DNA of 39,574 nucleotides from Acidobacteriota bacterium (GCA_017304135.1 JAFLBB010000041.1:1-39574); one strand, 5' to 3'; shown: positions 15,209 through 24,163, counted from the first letter of the stretch. Notes: generated by a model from the letters alone, not told the origin. A program made the numbers and translations.

Positions 15209-16045
15209 ATGATCCAGCGCCTTCTTCCCGCCCTGTTCGCGGCCGCCCTCACGCTCGCCGCCGCCGACATACGCGTCACCTCCTTCAACGTGCGCTATCC
15301 GTCCAAAGACGACGGCGCCAACGTTTGGGAAAACCGCAAAGACATCCTCATCGAAGCCATACGCCGCATGGATCCCGACGTCATGGGCACACAGGAACTG
15401 TTCAAGCTCCAGGGCGACTACATCGTCGAGAAACTCCCCGACTACGCCTGGATCGGCGTCAGCCGCCGCGGCAACACCGAAGACGAATACATGGGCGTCT
15501 TCTACAAAAAGAACAAGTGGAAGGTGATCGATTCCGGCAACTTCTGGCTCTCGGAAACGCCCACCGTCGCCGGCAGCTCCAACTGGAACATGAGCCTGCC
15601 GCGCATGGCCACCTGGGCGCTGATGGAAGCCACCGGCGGCGGCGGCCGCTTCTACTTCGTGAACACCCACATGGCCCACCGTCGTGAAGATGAAGCCGCC
15701 CGCCAGAAGAGCGCCACCGTCATTCAGGAGTGGCTCGGTAAGCTCGACGCCTTCATCCCCGTCATCCTCACCGGCGATTTCAATTCACCGGCTGAAGGCG
15801 GCACCTACCAGAAGATGATCAGCGGCTTCTCCGACGCCTGGAAGATCGCCCTCCACCGCTCCGGCCCCGAAGGCACCTTCCACGGCTTCCGAGGCAAACC
15901 CGGCAACGCGCGCATCGATTGGATCTTCCTGCGCGGCTCCTGGCTGGTGAAGGAAGCCGAATCCGTCACCTGGAATGACGGCGGCCGATATCCTTCAGAC
16001 CACTTCCCCGTGAGCGCCGTGGTCGAACTCGAACGCGTGCGCTGA
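15209..16045 (+). CDS. Exported endonuclease/exonuclease/phosphatase (EEP) family protein
   Basis: A 278-residue secreted metal-dependent phosphoesterase fold. The signal peptide ends at about residue 19 (LAAAD). EEP landmarks are complete: SFNVRYPS with N27, GTQEL with E63, VNTHMAHR with H154, TGDFNSP with D190 and N192, RIDWIF with D237, and terminal SDHFPV (263-268). GGGAGGAG lies 11 bases before the ATG. The family covers DNases, sphingomyelinases and sugar or inositol phosphatases; the short exported form with WENRKD is often of the last kind. The gene is 49 bp after the MbnH-like gene but does not obviously belong to that system. Its stop directly abuts the stop of the convergent serine hydrolase. 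Confidence 0.9.
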   Translation: MIQRLLPALFAAALTLAAADIRVTSFNVRYPSKDDGANVWENRKDILIEAIRRMDPDVMGTQELFKLQGDYIVEKLPDYAWIGVSRRGNTEDEYMGVFYKKNKWKVIDSGNFWLSETPTVAGSSNWNMSLPRMATWALMEATGGGGRFYFVNTHMAHRREDEAARQKSATVIQEWLGKLDAFIPVILTGDFNSPAEGGTYQKMISGFSDAWKIALHRSGPEGTFHGFRGKPGNARIDWIFLRGSWLVKEAESVTWNDGGRYPSDHFPVSAVVELERVR

Positions 16046-17167
16046 TTACGCCGCGCAGATCCGCCGCAACACCTCAATCGCAGCTTCGCCATGCGGTCGC
16101 GTGGGCTTCAAGTTCGGATCGCCCGCTGCCGCGGGCAGCGGCAACCCGGTGTCGGCCTGCGCATACTGCGCGTCGCGTCCGCCCAGCTTCACCGCCGTGA
16201 CTCCCAGAGACGGCACAACGTACAGCACGTGGCCGCCTGAACCTGTTTTCCAAAACGCATCGCGTGGAATACCCGGCTGCGCACCTGATGTGTTCACGTC
16301 AAACTGCAGGCTGTAATCCGAGTGCGGATTGAACGCATTCGCGCGCGACGCGGTCTGCACATACGAAGCGGGAACTACCTCGCGCCCCTCCCAGCGCCCG
16401 GCATTGCGCAGCATCTCGCCAAAGCGTGCCAGTTCGCGCGCCGTCAGGCAAATGCCCCCGCCGCCCGGCGTATGACGCAGCGTGTGGTTGCGATAGCCGA
16501 AGCCCCACGTGCCGAAGCCCAGCGGCCCGGCAATGTGGCGGCGCAGATACTCCTCCAACTCCATGCCCGCCACGTGACGAATGACCACGCTCACCAGGTG
16601 AATCGAGCAGGTGGCATACGAGTAGCCCGCCCCCGGCTCGCACCACAACGTCGCCGCCGTACGGCCCGCTGCATCCGCGCGCTGTCCATAGGCGACCTCA
16701 TCCACCATCGCCTCCCAGCCATCGGGACCCGCCGGTGAAATCGTCACCTCGCGCCGTTGCTGCAACGCGGGATTGTTTCCACGAATCCCCGCCGACATCG
16801 ACAGCAGATGGCCCAACTGTATCCCGGCGCGCCTTTCGTCGGTGAGCGGAAACGCCTCGCGCGGCAGATACTCCGGCGTGCACACCTTCGTTTCCAGCCC
16901 GCGCGGAAACCGCCGCGCCTGTTGCCCCAGCAACACTCCGCACGCCATCGATGTGAACGACTTGCCCACGCTCGCCAGGTTCGGCGTCGCCGTCGCCGAG
17001 GCCAGCCCGTAGTAACGCTCAAACACCACCGCCCCGCGATGCACCACCAGCAGCCCGCCGTTCGGATTCGATTCGCGCGCCGCCTCGTATGCGCCGTCAA
17101 ACCGCCCATCGCGCGTCTGCGCCGGCAACAACACCGCAGCCATCAATCCGCGCCGCGTCAACCGCAT
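16046..17167 (-). CDS. Exported serine hydrolase, class C beta-lactamase/penicillin-binding-protein fold
   Basis: A 373-residue protein with an N-terminal RR leader (LTRRGLMAAVLLP). Catalytic landmarks are SVGK (66-69, SxxK nucleophile and Lys), GYSYAT (181-186, Tyr general base) and KTG (307-309, third element). This fold includes esterases, D-amino peptidases and beta-lactamases; the sequence does not favour true beta-lactamase activity. It follows the glycosidase-like gene by 7 bp with GAGGG just before the ATG, so the two are one operon. The stop abuts the convergent EEP gene stop with no spacer. No terminator is visible between them. Confidence 0.85.
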   Translation of the reverse strand: MRLTRRGLMAAVLLPAQTRDGRFDGAYEAARESNPNGGLLVVHRGAVVFERYYGLASATATPNLASVGKSFTSMACGVLLGQQARRFPRGLETKVCTPEYLPREAFPLTDERRAGIQLGHLLSMSAGIRGNNPALQQRREVTISPAGPDGWEAMVDEVAYGQRADAAGRTAATLWCEPGAGYSYATCSIHLVSVVIRHVAGMELEEYLRRHIAGPLGFGTWGFGYRNHTLRHTPGGGGICLTARELARFGEMLRNAGRWEGREVVPASYVQTASRANAFNPHSDYSLQFDVNTSGAQPGIPRDAFWKTGSGGHVLYVVPSLGVTAVKLGGRDAQYAQADTGLPLPAAAGDPNLKPTRPHGEAAIEVLRRICAA

Positions 17168-17174
17168 CCAACCC

Positions 17175-19493
17175 TCACTTCCTCTTCAGCAACCACACCT
17201 CGGCCAGCCGCGAGTGTTGCCGCCAGTTGAGATGCTCCTCGCCCGTCGCCTTGTCCCATGTGAGCGTCAGCTTGCCATCGCGCAGACTCGCCGCCGGAAC
17301 AGGGAACTCCTTGAACTCCGCCATCTCGCGCCCATCGATCGACGCCGTCACACGCTCGCCATCGATGCGCAACAGCGCCTGCCCGTAGCCCGTCGTGCGC
17401 ACCGCGTAAGTGCCCCCCGCATCGAGGCCCTCATACACCAACGCCTGCGGCCACGCCGTCACCTGCCACGACAACCGCGCCCTGCTCTTGCCGTTGTCCC
17501 ACCACCAGAACAGCGGATCATCCTCATCCCCATCGCTGCGCACCACGCGCGGCGACTTCGCGATGTTGCCGATGTCGTCATAGAAACTCCCCGGCCCCGG
17601 CTGCTCCCACTCCGCCAGCTCACGCACCCGCGCCACCCGCGCCGCCTCATCCGGCATGCGGCGGATCTTCGCGAACTCATCCTCCAACCACCAGCGGTTG
17701 TTCAGCGGTTGATCGACGAAATCCAGCACCGCCCCGCGCTCAGCGCCGCTGGCGTGATACGTCTCCACGCTCGTCTGCAAGCCGATCGAACGGAACAACA
17801 GCTCGCACAACTCCACAATCCGCGCCCGCAACTCCGGCGCAACGGGCGCACTGACCGCGCGTTGCAGCATGGCGTGGGCCGCATCCATCGCCGCCGCCGC
17901 ACCCAACTCGCCCGCCCGCGACATCACCGTGTTGGCCTCACGCTCCAGCGCCGTGTCCTGCCGCAACCGCCGCCGCACATAGGCGTCAAAATTCGCCCGC
18001 AGCAGGCACATCTGCCAGCGCCAGTTCCCCGCCAGTTGCGGCGACTTCGCTTCCAACTCGCGCCACATCCCCAGCGTCGCCTCCACCGCCCCGTTGTGCT
18101 CCAGCGGACCCCGCCAGTTCCGCTCCAGCGCCAGAATCGCATCCGTGATCTCCTCGGCCATCGCCGGCGCGAAGTGGAGCCGCGCATACTCGATCAGAAT
18201 CGACCGCACCGTCCGCGACGAATCCCACGCCAGCGAGCTGTAGATGATCTTGTTCACATCGTCGTGAACGCCGTCTGAGTACGAGATGAACCCACTGCTC
18301 ATTGGCGCAAACCGGTTGTGAAGGGCCGCATACTCGGCCGGACGCGGGTTCACCGCCTCACGCCCCAGTGTCAACGCCAGCGCCTGGTCGAACTCCGGCA
18401 CCTCATACTGCGAGATCTTGTTATGCGTGATGTCCGGATACAGCCGCAGCTTCACGTCCTTGCGCAACCGGTGGCGCGTTTCGGCGATCGAAGGGCTCGA
18501 CGGTCCATGCACAATGCCGCCAAACCACGCGGGCACGCCGCGGTCCAGGTACGCATACACCACCTCCGCCTTCTCCTTCGTGAAGCCCTGCAACGACAGC
18601 CAGATCTTCGCCCTCGGATGCGCCTTCGTCATCCGCCCCGACAGCTCTTCCAGGAACCCCAGCACCAGCTCCGGCGGGTTGTGCCCCGGATCGCCGCCTG
18701 GAAAGAACACGCCATCGAGCACCGGCACATCGCCAAAGAACTCATCGAACGACGCCAGCAACTGGTCGCGCTTCGCCCGGTCGTTCAAATCGAACCCCGC
18801 CGGTGTCCACACCCAATGCTGCAACCCATACCGCTGGCAGATCCCGGCGATGCTGCGGTTCATCTCCCGCCGCGGCACCTTCATCAGCGGATTGTTGCGG
18901 TCATCCTGGAACGGGATGTTCTCAATCGCGTTCACGCCAAACAATGCCAGTTCGCGGATGTAGGTTTCAAACTGAGCCACGCTCCAGGCGTCCCACGAGT
19001 TCGCCGCCGATCGATACCCCAACTGATGCCCGCGCAACTCGTACCGCGGCGCTGTCGTCACATCCAACGGCCCCGCCAACTCCACACGTCCCTTCGCCCA
19101 ATCCAGTTGCCGCAGCAGGTGCCCCACTCCAAACAGCGCCCCCCGCGCATCGCCCGCGCTCACCCACACCACGTTCCGCCCGCCTTCGCTCGCCGCCACC
19201 AACCGGAAGCCCTCCGCCTTGCCCGCATACGCCGGCACGCCCTGTTTCCACGCAGGCACGCTCCCCGCCCCCGTGATCACAATCACGTCGCCGCTCACCG
19301 GCCACTCGCTCTTCACCTCCAGCCGGATCCCGCTCCGCGTCTCGATCTCTTCCACCAGTACAATCGCCGCCGTCCGCTCCGCGATCGGCACATCGCCCGG
19401 CCTCACCACCACCACCGCATGGCTCAGGTCCAGCGCCGGCAATAACGGCGCGCTCATGCATGAAAGAAGACCAATCAACAGGAACGTTCGCAT
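17175..19493 (-). CDS. Exported glycoside-hydrolase-like protein (GH20/GH67 N-terminal-like domain)
   Basis: A 772-residue secreted protein. Start at ATG 19493 is chosen because the leader MRTFLLIGLLSCMSAPLLPA begins there; upstream in-frame ATGs at 19523 and 19535 would overlap the divergent gene's start. After the leader comes an alpha/beta domain (about 22-140, VVVVRPGD, GDVIVITGAG, GALFGVGHLLRQL) typical of the N-terminal domain of alpha-glucuronidases and hexosaminidases. A TIM-barrel-like region follows (about 150-420, with GHQLGYRSAANSWD, FGVNAIENIPFQD, VFFPGGDPGHN and IWLSLQG). A helical region and a C-terminal beta domain complete it. The exact glycosidic bond cannot be named. It heads an operon with the serine hydrolase. 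Confidence 0.72.
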   Translation of the reverse strand: MRTFLLIGLLSCMSAPLLPALDLSHAVVVVRPGDVPIAERTAAIVLVEEIETRSGIRLEVKSEWPVSGDVIVITGAGSVPAWKQGVPAYAGKAEGFRLVAASEGGRNVVWVSAGDARGALFGVGHLLRQLDWAKGRVELAGPLDVTTAPRYELRGHQLGYRSAANSWDAWSVAQFETYIRELALFGVNAIENIPFQDDRNNPLMKVPRREMNRSIAGICQRYGLQHWVWTPAGFDLNDRAKRDQLLASFDEFFGDVPVLDGVFFPGGDPGHNPPELVLGFLEELSGRMTKAHPRAKIWLSLQGFTKEKAEVVYAYLDRGVPAWFGGIVHGPSSPSIAETRHRLRKDVKLRLYPDITHNKISQYEVPEFDQALALTLGREAVNPRPAEYAALHNRFAPMSSGFISYSDGVHDDVNKIIYSSLAWDSSRTVRSILIEYARLHFAPAMAEEITDAILALERNWRGPLEHNGAVEATLGMWRELEAKSPQLAGNWRWQMCLLRANFDAYVRRRLRQDTALEREANTVMSRAGELGAAAAMDAAHAMLQRAVSAPVAPELRARIVELCELLFRSIGLQTSVETYHASGAERGAVLDFVDQPLNNRWWLEDEFAKIRRMPDEAARVARVRELAEWEQPGPGSFYDDIGNIAKSPRVVRSDGDEDDPLFWWWDNGKSRARLSWQVTAWPQALVYEGLDAGGTYAVRTTGYGQALLRIDGERVTASIDGREMAEFKEFPVPAASLRDGKLTLTWDKATGEEHLNWRQHSRLAEVWLLKRK

Positions 19494-19508
19494 AGAAGGG
19501 TTATCAGA

Positions 19509-19514
19509 TAGAAT
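19509..19514 (+). promoter_or_regulatory. -10 element of the enolase-superfamily gene, probably leaderless
   Basis: TAGAAT (19509-19514) ends 7 bases before ATG 19522. TTCGCA (19487-19492) lies 16 bases further upstream as a possible -35, inside the start of the divergent gene. No Shine-Dalgarno sequence is present. Confidence 0.5.
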
Positions 19515-19521
19515 ACGCCTC

Positions 19522-20814
19522 ATGTCCAATCCCATTGAACAGAAGTTGGATCAGCTCAGCCGCCGCACCTGGACGCGCACCATCGCCGCCGCCCTCGGCG
19601 CCACCGCCGCCGCTCCGCTCACCCAGGCCCAGGCCCGCCGCGTCGAAGAGGAACGCCGCGCCCGCGAAACCGGTATGATCCGCAACGCCCCCATCGGCTA
19701 CAAGGAAACCATCAAGGTCACCAAGCTCGAAACCATCCTCGTCAAGCCGCGCTGGCTGTTCCTCAAGATTCACACCGACGCCGGCATCGTCGGTCTCGGC
19801 GAGCCCATCACCGAGGGCCGCGCCCTCACCTGCGCCACCGCCGTGCAAGAAATCGCCCCGTACCTTATCGGCAAGGACCCCCGCGCCGTCGCCCACCACT
19901 GGCAAGCCATCTACCGCCATGCCTTCTATCGCGGCGGCCCCATCCTCACCAGCGTCCTCAGCGGCATCGACATGGCCCTCTGGGACATCAAGGGCAAAGC
20001 CCTTGGCGTGCCCGTCTATGAACTGCTCGGCGGACCCACCCGCAGCCGTGTCCGCGTCTACGCCCACGCCCGCACGCCGGAAACGATGAAGGAGGCCATG
20101 AAGCAGGGCTTCAACGCTTTCAAAACCGGACCCGCCAAGGAGCGCCCGGCCCGCTACGTGGAAACGCCCAAGCAGGTGAAGTACGCCGTCGAAAAGTTCG
20201 CTGAACTCCGCGCCGCCGTCGGGGAAGACGCCGACATCGGCATCGACTTCCACGGCGCCATCTCGCCCGCCCTGGCCAAGCTCCTCATCAAAGGCTACGA
20301 GCCCTACAATCCTCTCTTCATCGAAGAGCCCTGCCAGGCGCAGAACCACGACGTGATGGCCGAAATCGCTCGCGGCACCCACCTGCCCATCGCCACCGGC
20401 GAGCGCGTGTTCACCAAGTGGGGCTTCCGCGAGGTGCTCGAGAAAAAGGCCGCCACTATCCTCCAGCCCGACATGTGCCACGCCGGCGGTATCACCGAGG
20501 TCCGCCTCATCGCCGGCATGGCCGAGGCCTACTACGCCTCCGTCGCGCCGCACAACCCGCTCGGCCCCATCTCACTGGCCGCCGGCGTCCAACTGGCTGC
20601 CTCCATTCCCAATTTCCTCATCCAGGAACAGGTGAGCCTCGGCGAGGGCTACGTCAAACAACCGTTCAAGGTCAGCCGGGGCTATCTGGAACTGCCGGCC
20701 GCACCCGGCCTGGGTGTGGAACTCGATGAAAACGCGATGGCCGATAAGATCGGTCACGATTGGCGCAACCAGGAAAGCTACGACGCCGACGACGGCAGCG
20801 TCGTCGACTGGTAG
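19522..20814 (+). CDS. Enolase-superfamily dehydratase, galactonate dehydratase (DgoD)-like, with leader
   Basis: A 430-residue member of the mandelate racemase/galactonate dehydratase group. It converts an aldonate to a 2-keto-3-deoxy acid through Mg-assisted proton abstraction. Visible residues are D242 and H244 in DIGIDFHG, the Glu pair 268-269 in FIEEPC, E294 in ATGERVFTKW, D317 and H344 in VAPHNPLGPIS, matching the DgoD ligand and general acid/base pattern. The N-terminus (SRRTWTRTIAAALGATAAAPLTQA, residues 13-36) looks like a twin-arginine leader, unusual for this family, whose members are normally cytoplasmic. It is divergent from the glycosidase-like gene by 28 bp. In-frame sequence to the left of 19522 belongs to that gene and is not used. 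Confidence 0.88.
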   Translation: MSNPIEQKLDQLSRRTWTRTIAAALGATAAAPLTQAQARRVEEERRARETGMIRNAPIGYKETIKVTKLETILVKPRWLFLKIHTDAGIVGLGEPITEGRALTCATAVQEIAPYLIGKDPRAVAHHWQAIYRHAFYRGGPILTSVLSGIDMALWDIKGKALGVPVYELLGGPTRSRVRVYAHARTPETMKEAMKQGFNAFKTGPAKERPARYVETPKQVKYAVEKFAELRAAVGEDADIGIDFHGAISPALAKLLIKGYEPYNPLFIEEPCQAQNHDVMAEIARGTHLPIATGERVFTKWGFREVLEKKAATILQPDMCHAGGITEVRLIAGMAEAYYASVAPHNPLGPISLAAGVQLAASIPNFLIQEQVSLGEGYVKQPFKVSRGYLELPAAPGLGVELDENAMADKIGHDWRNQESYDADDGSVVDW

Positions 20815-20881
20815 TCAGCACCGTACACCGTGTGCGGGCATTCACCATCTTCCCCTCTCGATTTTCTTTCTTATTCCCTGG

Positions 20882-20894
20882 GTTGGAGTCCAAC
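20882..20894. promoter_or_regulatory. Perfect inverted repeat upstream of the HDOD gene
   Basis: GTTGGA-G-TCCAAC is an interrupted palindrome of 13 bases, 31 bases before ATG 20926. The 1-base centre is too short for an RNA hairpin and fits an operator for a dimeric regulator. The remainder of the 111-base gap is pyrimidine-rich with no clear terminator. Confidence 0.4.
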
Positions 20895-20925
20895 GGGGTC
20901 GATAGAGGATTATTGAGGGCCGTGC

Positions 20926-21786
20926 ATGACCGTGGTGCCCGCGCACATGACTACGAAACGAAAACCGAGTGTTCACGCACTGCCGGCCTTCCCCGCCGTG
21001 GCCAGGAAGCTGATGGTGCTCGTGTCGCGCGAAGCCAGTAATATGCAGGAGGTTTCGCGCCTCATCAAGAGTGACGCGGTCTTTTCGGCCGAAGTGTTGC
21101 GCCTGGCCAACTCGGCCGTCTTTGGCTTGCGTTATGAGGTGGTCAGCATCCTCCACGCCCTGTCCGTGCTCGGTATGGACCGCCTCCAGGCGCTCGTGCT
21201 CACCGTGGCCATGCGCGATTTCTTCTCCACCGTCCGCCATGAACCGCTGCTGAAGCGCTGCTGGCGTCACAACCTCTCCTGCGCCATGGTCGCCGAGTGG
21301 GCTGCTGAATTCTGCTGGATCGACAAAAGCGTTTCCTACACGGGCGGTCTGCTGCACAGCCTCGGCCATCTGGGCATGGCTGCGCTCTATCCGGATGAAT
21401 ATTTAGAAGCCGCCGCGGGCGAGATGGAACATGGCGAGAGCTTCGCCGCGCGGCAGCGCGAACTCACCGGCACCGACCACCTGCAAATGGCCTCCTGGCT
21501 CGTTCAGGAGTGGGGTCTGCCAGGCGTCTTTTCCGAACTCTGCTCCTGCCACCACTCCGGCGATCACCTCGACCCCAGCCAGCTCCCCGGCCTCATGGCG
21601 CTGGCCTGCGAAGTGAGCGATCAGCTCGGCTTCTCCATCGTCGACCGCGACGTGGTGTGGGAGCCGGAAACCTTCCTCGCCCGCCTGCCTGAGGCGCGCC
21701 GCTGGTCCATCAGCGGCAGGCTCTCCGAACTGCCGGAGCTGATTCCCTTCCGCGTGAACGTCTTCGAACAGGAGTTCCTCGCCTAG
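20926..21786 (+). CDS. HDOD-domain protein
   Basis: A 286-residue cytoplasmic protein whose first 200 residues form an HDOD domain, a non-catalytic HD relative used in signalling and stress or motility control. Visible landmarks are LPAFPAVARKLMVLVS, IKSDAVFSAEVLRLANSAVF near the N-terminus, SILHALSVLGMDRLQALV, then GGLLHSLGHLGMAALYP, where the HD pair reads HS. The stretch CSCHHSGDHLD follows later. No second output domain is attached. TTGAGGG precedes ATG 20926; the alternative ATG 20947 lacks a better site. The gene stops within CTAG, shared with the convergent symporter stop. Confidence 0.85.
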   Translation: MTVVPAHMTTKRKPSVHALPAFPAVARKLMVLVSREASNMQEVSRLIKSDAVFSAEVLRLANSAVFGLRYEVVSILHALSVLGMDRLQALVLTVAMRDFFSTVRHEPLLKRCWRHNLSCAMVAEWAAEFCWIDKSVSYTGGLLHSLGHLGMAALYPDEYLEAAAGEMEHGESFAARQRELTGTDHLQMASWLVQEWGLPGVFSELCSCHHSGDHLDPSQLPGLMALACEVSDQLGFSIVDRDVVWEPETFLARLPEARRWSISGRLSELPELIPFRVNVFEQEFLA

Positions 21787-22964
21787 CGCGCGAACCGCAC
21801 ACCCTCGCTGCGCGCAATCAGCGCCGGGGCCAGGCAGTTGCCGATCAGATTCACCGACGTGCGGAACATATCGAGCACGGCGTCCACACCCAACAACACC
21901 GGCAGCGCATCCAGCGGAATGCCCCACGCCGTCAGCGTCCCGATGATCACCACCAGCGACGTCCGCGGCACCGCCGCCACGCCCTTGGTCATCACCAGCA
22001 GCACGGCCAGCATCGTCCACTGCGTGGCCATGTCGAGCTTCACATCCACCGCCTGTGCCAGAAACAGGCAGCTCAGGAAAATGTGCAGCGCCGTGCCCGC
22101 CGTGTTGAAACAGAAGCCCAGCGGCATCACCAGATTCAACGTCGCCCGAGGCACGCCGAACTCCTCCATCTTCTCCATCGCCACCGGCAGCGCCGCGCCG
22201 CTCGCCGTGGTCGCAAAGGCAATCGCGAACGGCTCACGAATCGCGCCAGCGAACCGCCCCACCGGAATGCGCGCCGCCAGCATCGCCGGCAGATAAACGA
22301 ACACCAGCAACACCGCCAGCGCCGAATATTCAGCCGCGATCAGCCGCCCGAAGTTCGTGAACACCCCCCAGCCGCCGCGCGCCATCGTCGTCGCCATCGC
22401 CGCGCCAATCCCCAGCGGCGCCGCATACATCACATAGTGCGTGTAGCGGAACATGATGTCGTTGACCGCGCCAAAGAACCGCACCACCGGCGCGGCGCGC
22501 TCGCCGATCGCCACGCACGCCGCTCCAAACAACGACGCGAAGACCACCAGTTGCAGCATCTGCCCCTGCGCCATCGCATCGATCACGCTCGACGGCACAG
22601 CCTGTTCAAGAATCGATTGCCAGGTCAGCTTCGGCGTCTCCACCACTGCTTGCGCCGCACGCACGTGCAACCCGTCGCCCGGCCGGAATAGGTTCCCCGC
22701 CCCCATCGCCAACAAAAGAACAATCAGCGTCACCACTTGAAAAAGCACCAGGCTCTTCACTCCGATGCGCCCCATCGCCTTACCGCCGCCTGCCCCCGCG
22801 ATGCCGCTCACCAAGCCCGCCAGAATCAGCGGCGCGATGATCGATTGCACCAGCCGCAGGAAGACGTTGGTCAGAGGCGCCAAGTGCAGTGCCCGATCCG
22901 GCGCCAGCAGCCCCAGCGCCGCGCCCACAGCCATCGAAAGGAAAATCGCGCGCGTCAGGTTCAC
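21783..22964 (-). CDS. Dicarboxylate/amino acid:cation symporter (DAACS), divergent second copy
   Basis: A 393-residue integral membrane protein of the glutamate transporter fold, starting at GTG 22964 in a 4-base GTGA overlap with the preceding symporter. DAACS landmarks are SIIAPLILAGLVSGIAG (41-57), ATTASGAALPVAMEKMEEFG (hairpin HP1, 251-270), GFCFNTAGT (283-291) and DMFRTSVNLIGN (365-376). The TM7 motif normally reads NMDGT or NLDGT; here it is NTAGT, losing the Asp that in the archaeal GltPh structure helps form a sodium site. The HP1 serine-rich loop also differs. The substrate-binding Arg and Asn of TM8 remain. It therefore looks like a specialised copy with altered ion coupling. Confidence 0.85.
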   Translation of the reverse strand: MNLTRAIFLSMAVGAALGLLAPDRALHLAPLTNVFLRLVQSIIAPLILAGLVSGIAGAGGGKAMGRIGVKSLVLFQVVTLIVLLLAMGAGNLFRPGDGLHVRAAQAVVETPKLTWQSILEQAVPSSVIDAMAQGQMLQLVVFASLFGAACVAIGERAAPVVRFFGAVNDIMFRYTHYVMYAAPLGIGAAMATTMARGGWGVFTNFGRLIAAEYSALAVLLVFVYLPAMLAARIPVGRFAGAIREPFAIAFATTASGAALPVAMEKMEEFGVPRATLNLVMPLGFCFNTAGTALHIFLSCLFLAQAVDVKLDMATQWTMLAVLLVMTKGVAAVPRTSLVVIIGTLTAWGIPLDALPVLLGVDAVLDMFRTSVNLIGNCLAPALIARSEGVRFAR

Positions 22965-24163
22965 GGCTGCGGCGTCAGCGGATGCCCTTCCCAGCGAGCG
23001 ATCACCGCCGTCGCCAGGCAGTTGCCCAGCACGTTCACCGACGTGCGCGCCATGTCCATCACGGCATCGATGCCCAGCAGCACGGCCACCCCTTCCATCG
23101 GCAGGCTGAAACTCGCTAGCGTCCCGGCCAGAATCACCAGCGCCGCCCGAGGCACCCCGGCGACACCCTTCGAGGTCAGCATGAGCGTCAGCATCATGAT
23201 CACCTGCTGGCCCAGCGTCAACTCCACGCCCGCCGCCTGCGCCACAAACACGCTCGCCAGCGACAGGTAGAGCGTTGTACCATCGAGGTTGAAGCTGTAT
23301 CCGGTCGGCATCACGAAGCCAACAATGTGCTTGGGCACGCCGAAGCGCTCCATGTTTTCCATCGCCACCGGCAGCGCCGCTTCGCTCGACGCCGTCGAAA
23401 ACGCGATCAGAAACGGCTCCTTGGCCGCTTCATAGAACCGCCTCACCGGAATCCGCGCCACTGCAATCACCGCCCCCAGCACGCCAAATACAAAGATCGC
23501 CTGCGCCACATACATCGTCAGAATCAGCTTGCCCAGACCAAACAGCACGGCAAAGCCTTTGCTGCCCACCGTCACCGCAATGGCCGCGCCGACGCCCACC
23601 GGGGCCAGGTACATCACATACTTCGTGTAGCGGAACATCACCTCGGCCAGCGCATCGGCAAACTCCACCACCGGCCGCGCCTTCTCGCCAATGGCCGCGC
23701 ACGCCGCCCCGAACAGGAAGCAAAACACGACAATCTGCAGCACCTCGCCCTTGGCCATCGCGTCAATCACCGACGACGGAAAGGTGTGCTCCAGAATCCC
23801 CGCCAGGTCCGGCGGCTTGGCGCTCACTGCCGCCTCGGCCGCCGTCCGCTCCAGCCTCATGCCTTCGCCCGGCTTCACCAGGTTCACCGCGCTAAGCCCT
23901 AGCACCAGCGCAATCGTCGTGACGATCTCAAAGTAGACGATCGATTTCAGACCGATTCGTCCCATTGCCTTCACCGAGCCCGACCCCGCGATCCCCGCCA
24001 CCAGCGTGCCGAACAACAGCGGCGCGATGATCGACTTGATCAGCCGCAGGAAGATCGCCGACACCGGCGTCAGTTGCCGCGCCACCTCCGGCGCCGCCGC
24101 CCCCAGCGCGATGCCCGCCGCCATGCCAACAAAGATCCACGCCGTCAACGAAAGCCGCGGCAT
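22961..24163 (-). CDS. Dicarboxylate/amino acid:cation symporter (DAACS), canonical copy
   Basis: A 400-residue member of the DAACS/GltP family that imports glutamate, aspartate or C4-dicarboxylates with Na+ or H+. The family pattern is complete: LIKSIIAPLLFGTLVAGIAG (41-60), FSTASSEAALPVAMENMERF (255-274), GYSFNLDGTTLYLSLASVF (288-306) and DMARTSVNVLGN (370-381). It begins one base beyond the nadK stop and overlaps the next symporter by 4 bases, so it is translationally coupled on both sides. The SSE in hairpin 1 together with NLDGT matches bacterial glutamate or dicarboxylate carriers. Direct relatedness to the neighbour is visible along the whole length, for example KAMGRIG and FRYT motifs in both. 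Confidence 0.9.
   Translation of the reverse strand: MPRLSLTAWIFVGMAAGIALGAAAPEVARQLTPVSAIFLRLIKSIIAPLLFGTLVAGIAGSGSVKAMGRIGLKSIVYFEIVTTIALVLGLSAVNLVKPGEGMRLERTAAEAAVSAKPPDLAGILEHTFPSSVIDAMAKGEVLQIVVFCFLFGAACAAIGEKARPVVEFADALAEVMFRYTKYVMYLAPVGVGAAIAVTVGSKGFAVLFGLGKLILTMYVAQAIFVFGVLGAVIAVARIPVRRFYEAAKEPFLIAFSTASSEAALPVAMENMERFGVPKHIVGFVMPTGYSFNLDGTTLYLSLASVFVAQAAGVELTLGQQVIMMLTLMLTSKGVAGVPRAALVILAGTLASFSLPMEGVAVLLGIDAVMDMARTSVNVLGNCLATAVIARWEGHPLTPQP

Noticed and set aside
13900..15288. Minus-strand frame of 462 codons opposite the MbnH-like gene
   Set aside because: Antisense to three intact haem motifs and a copper domain; composition typical of a shadow frame.
16046..17167. Antibiotic-resistance beta-lactamase
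   Set aside because: SxxK, Tyr and KTG are shared with esterases and peptidases; context does not support resistance.
17214..18278. Plus-strand frame of 354 codons opposite the glycosidase-like gene
   Set aside because: Arg/His/Pro-rich shadow of the real gene on the minus strand.
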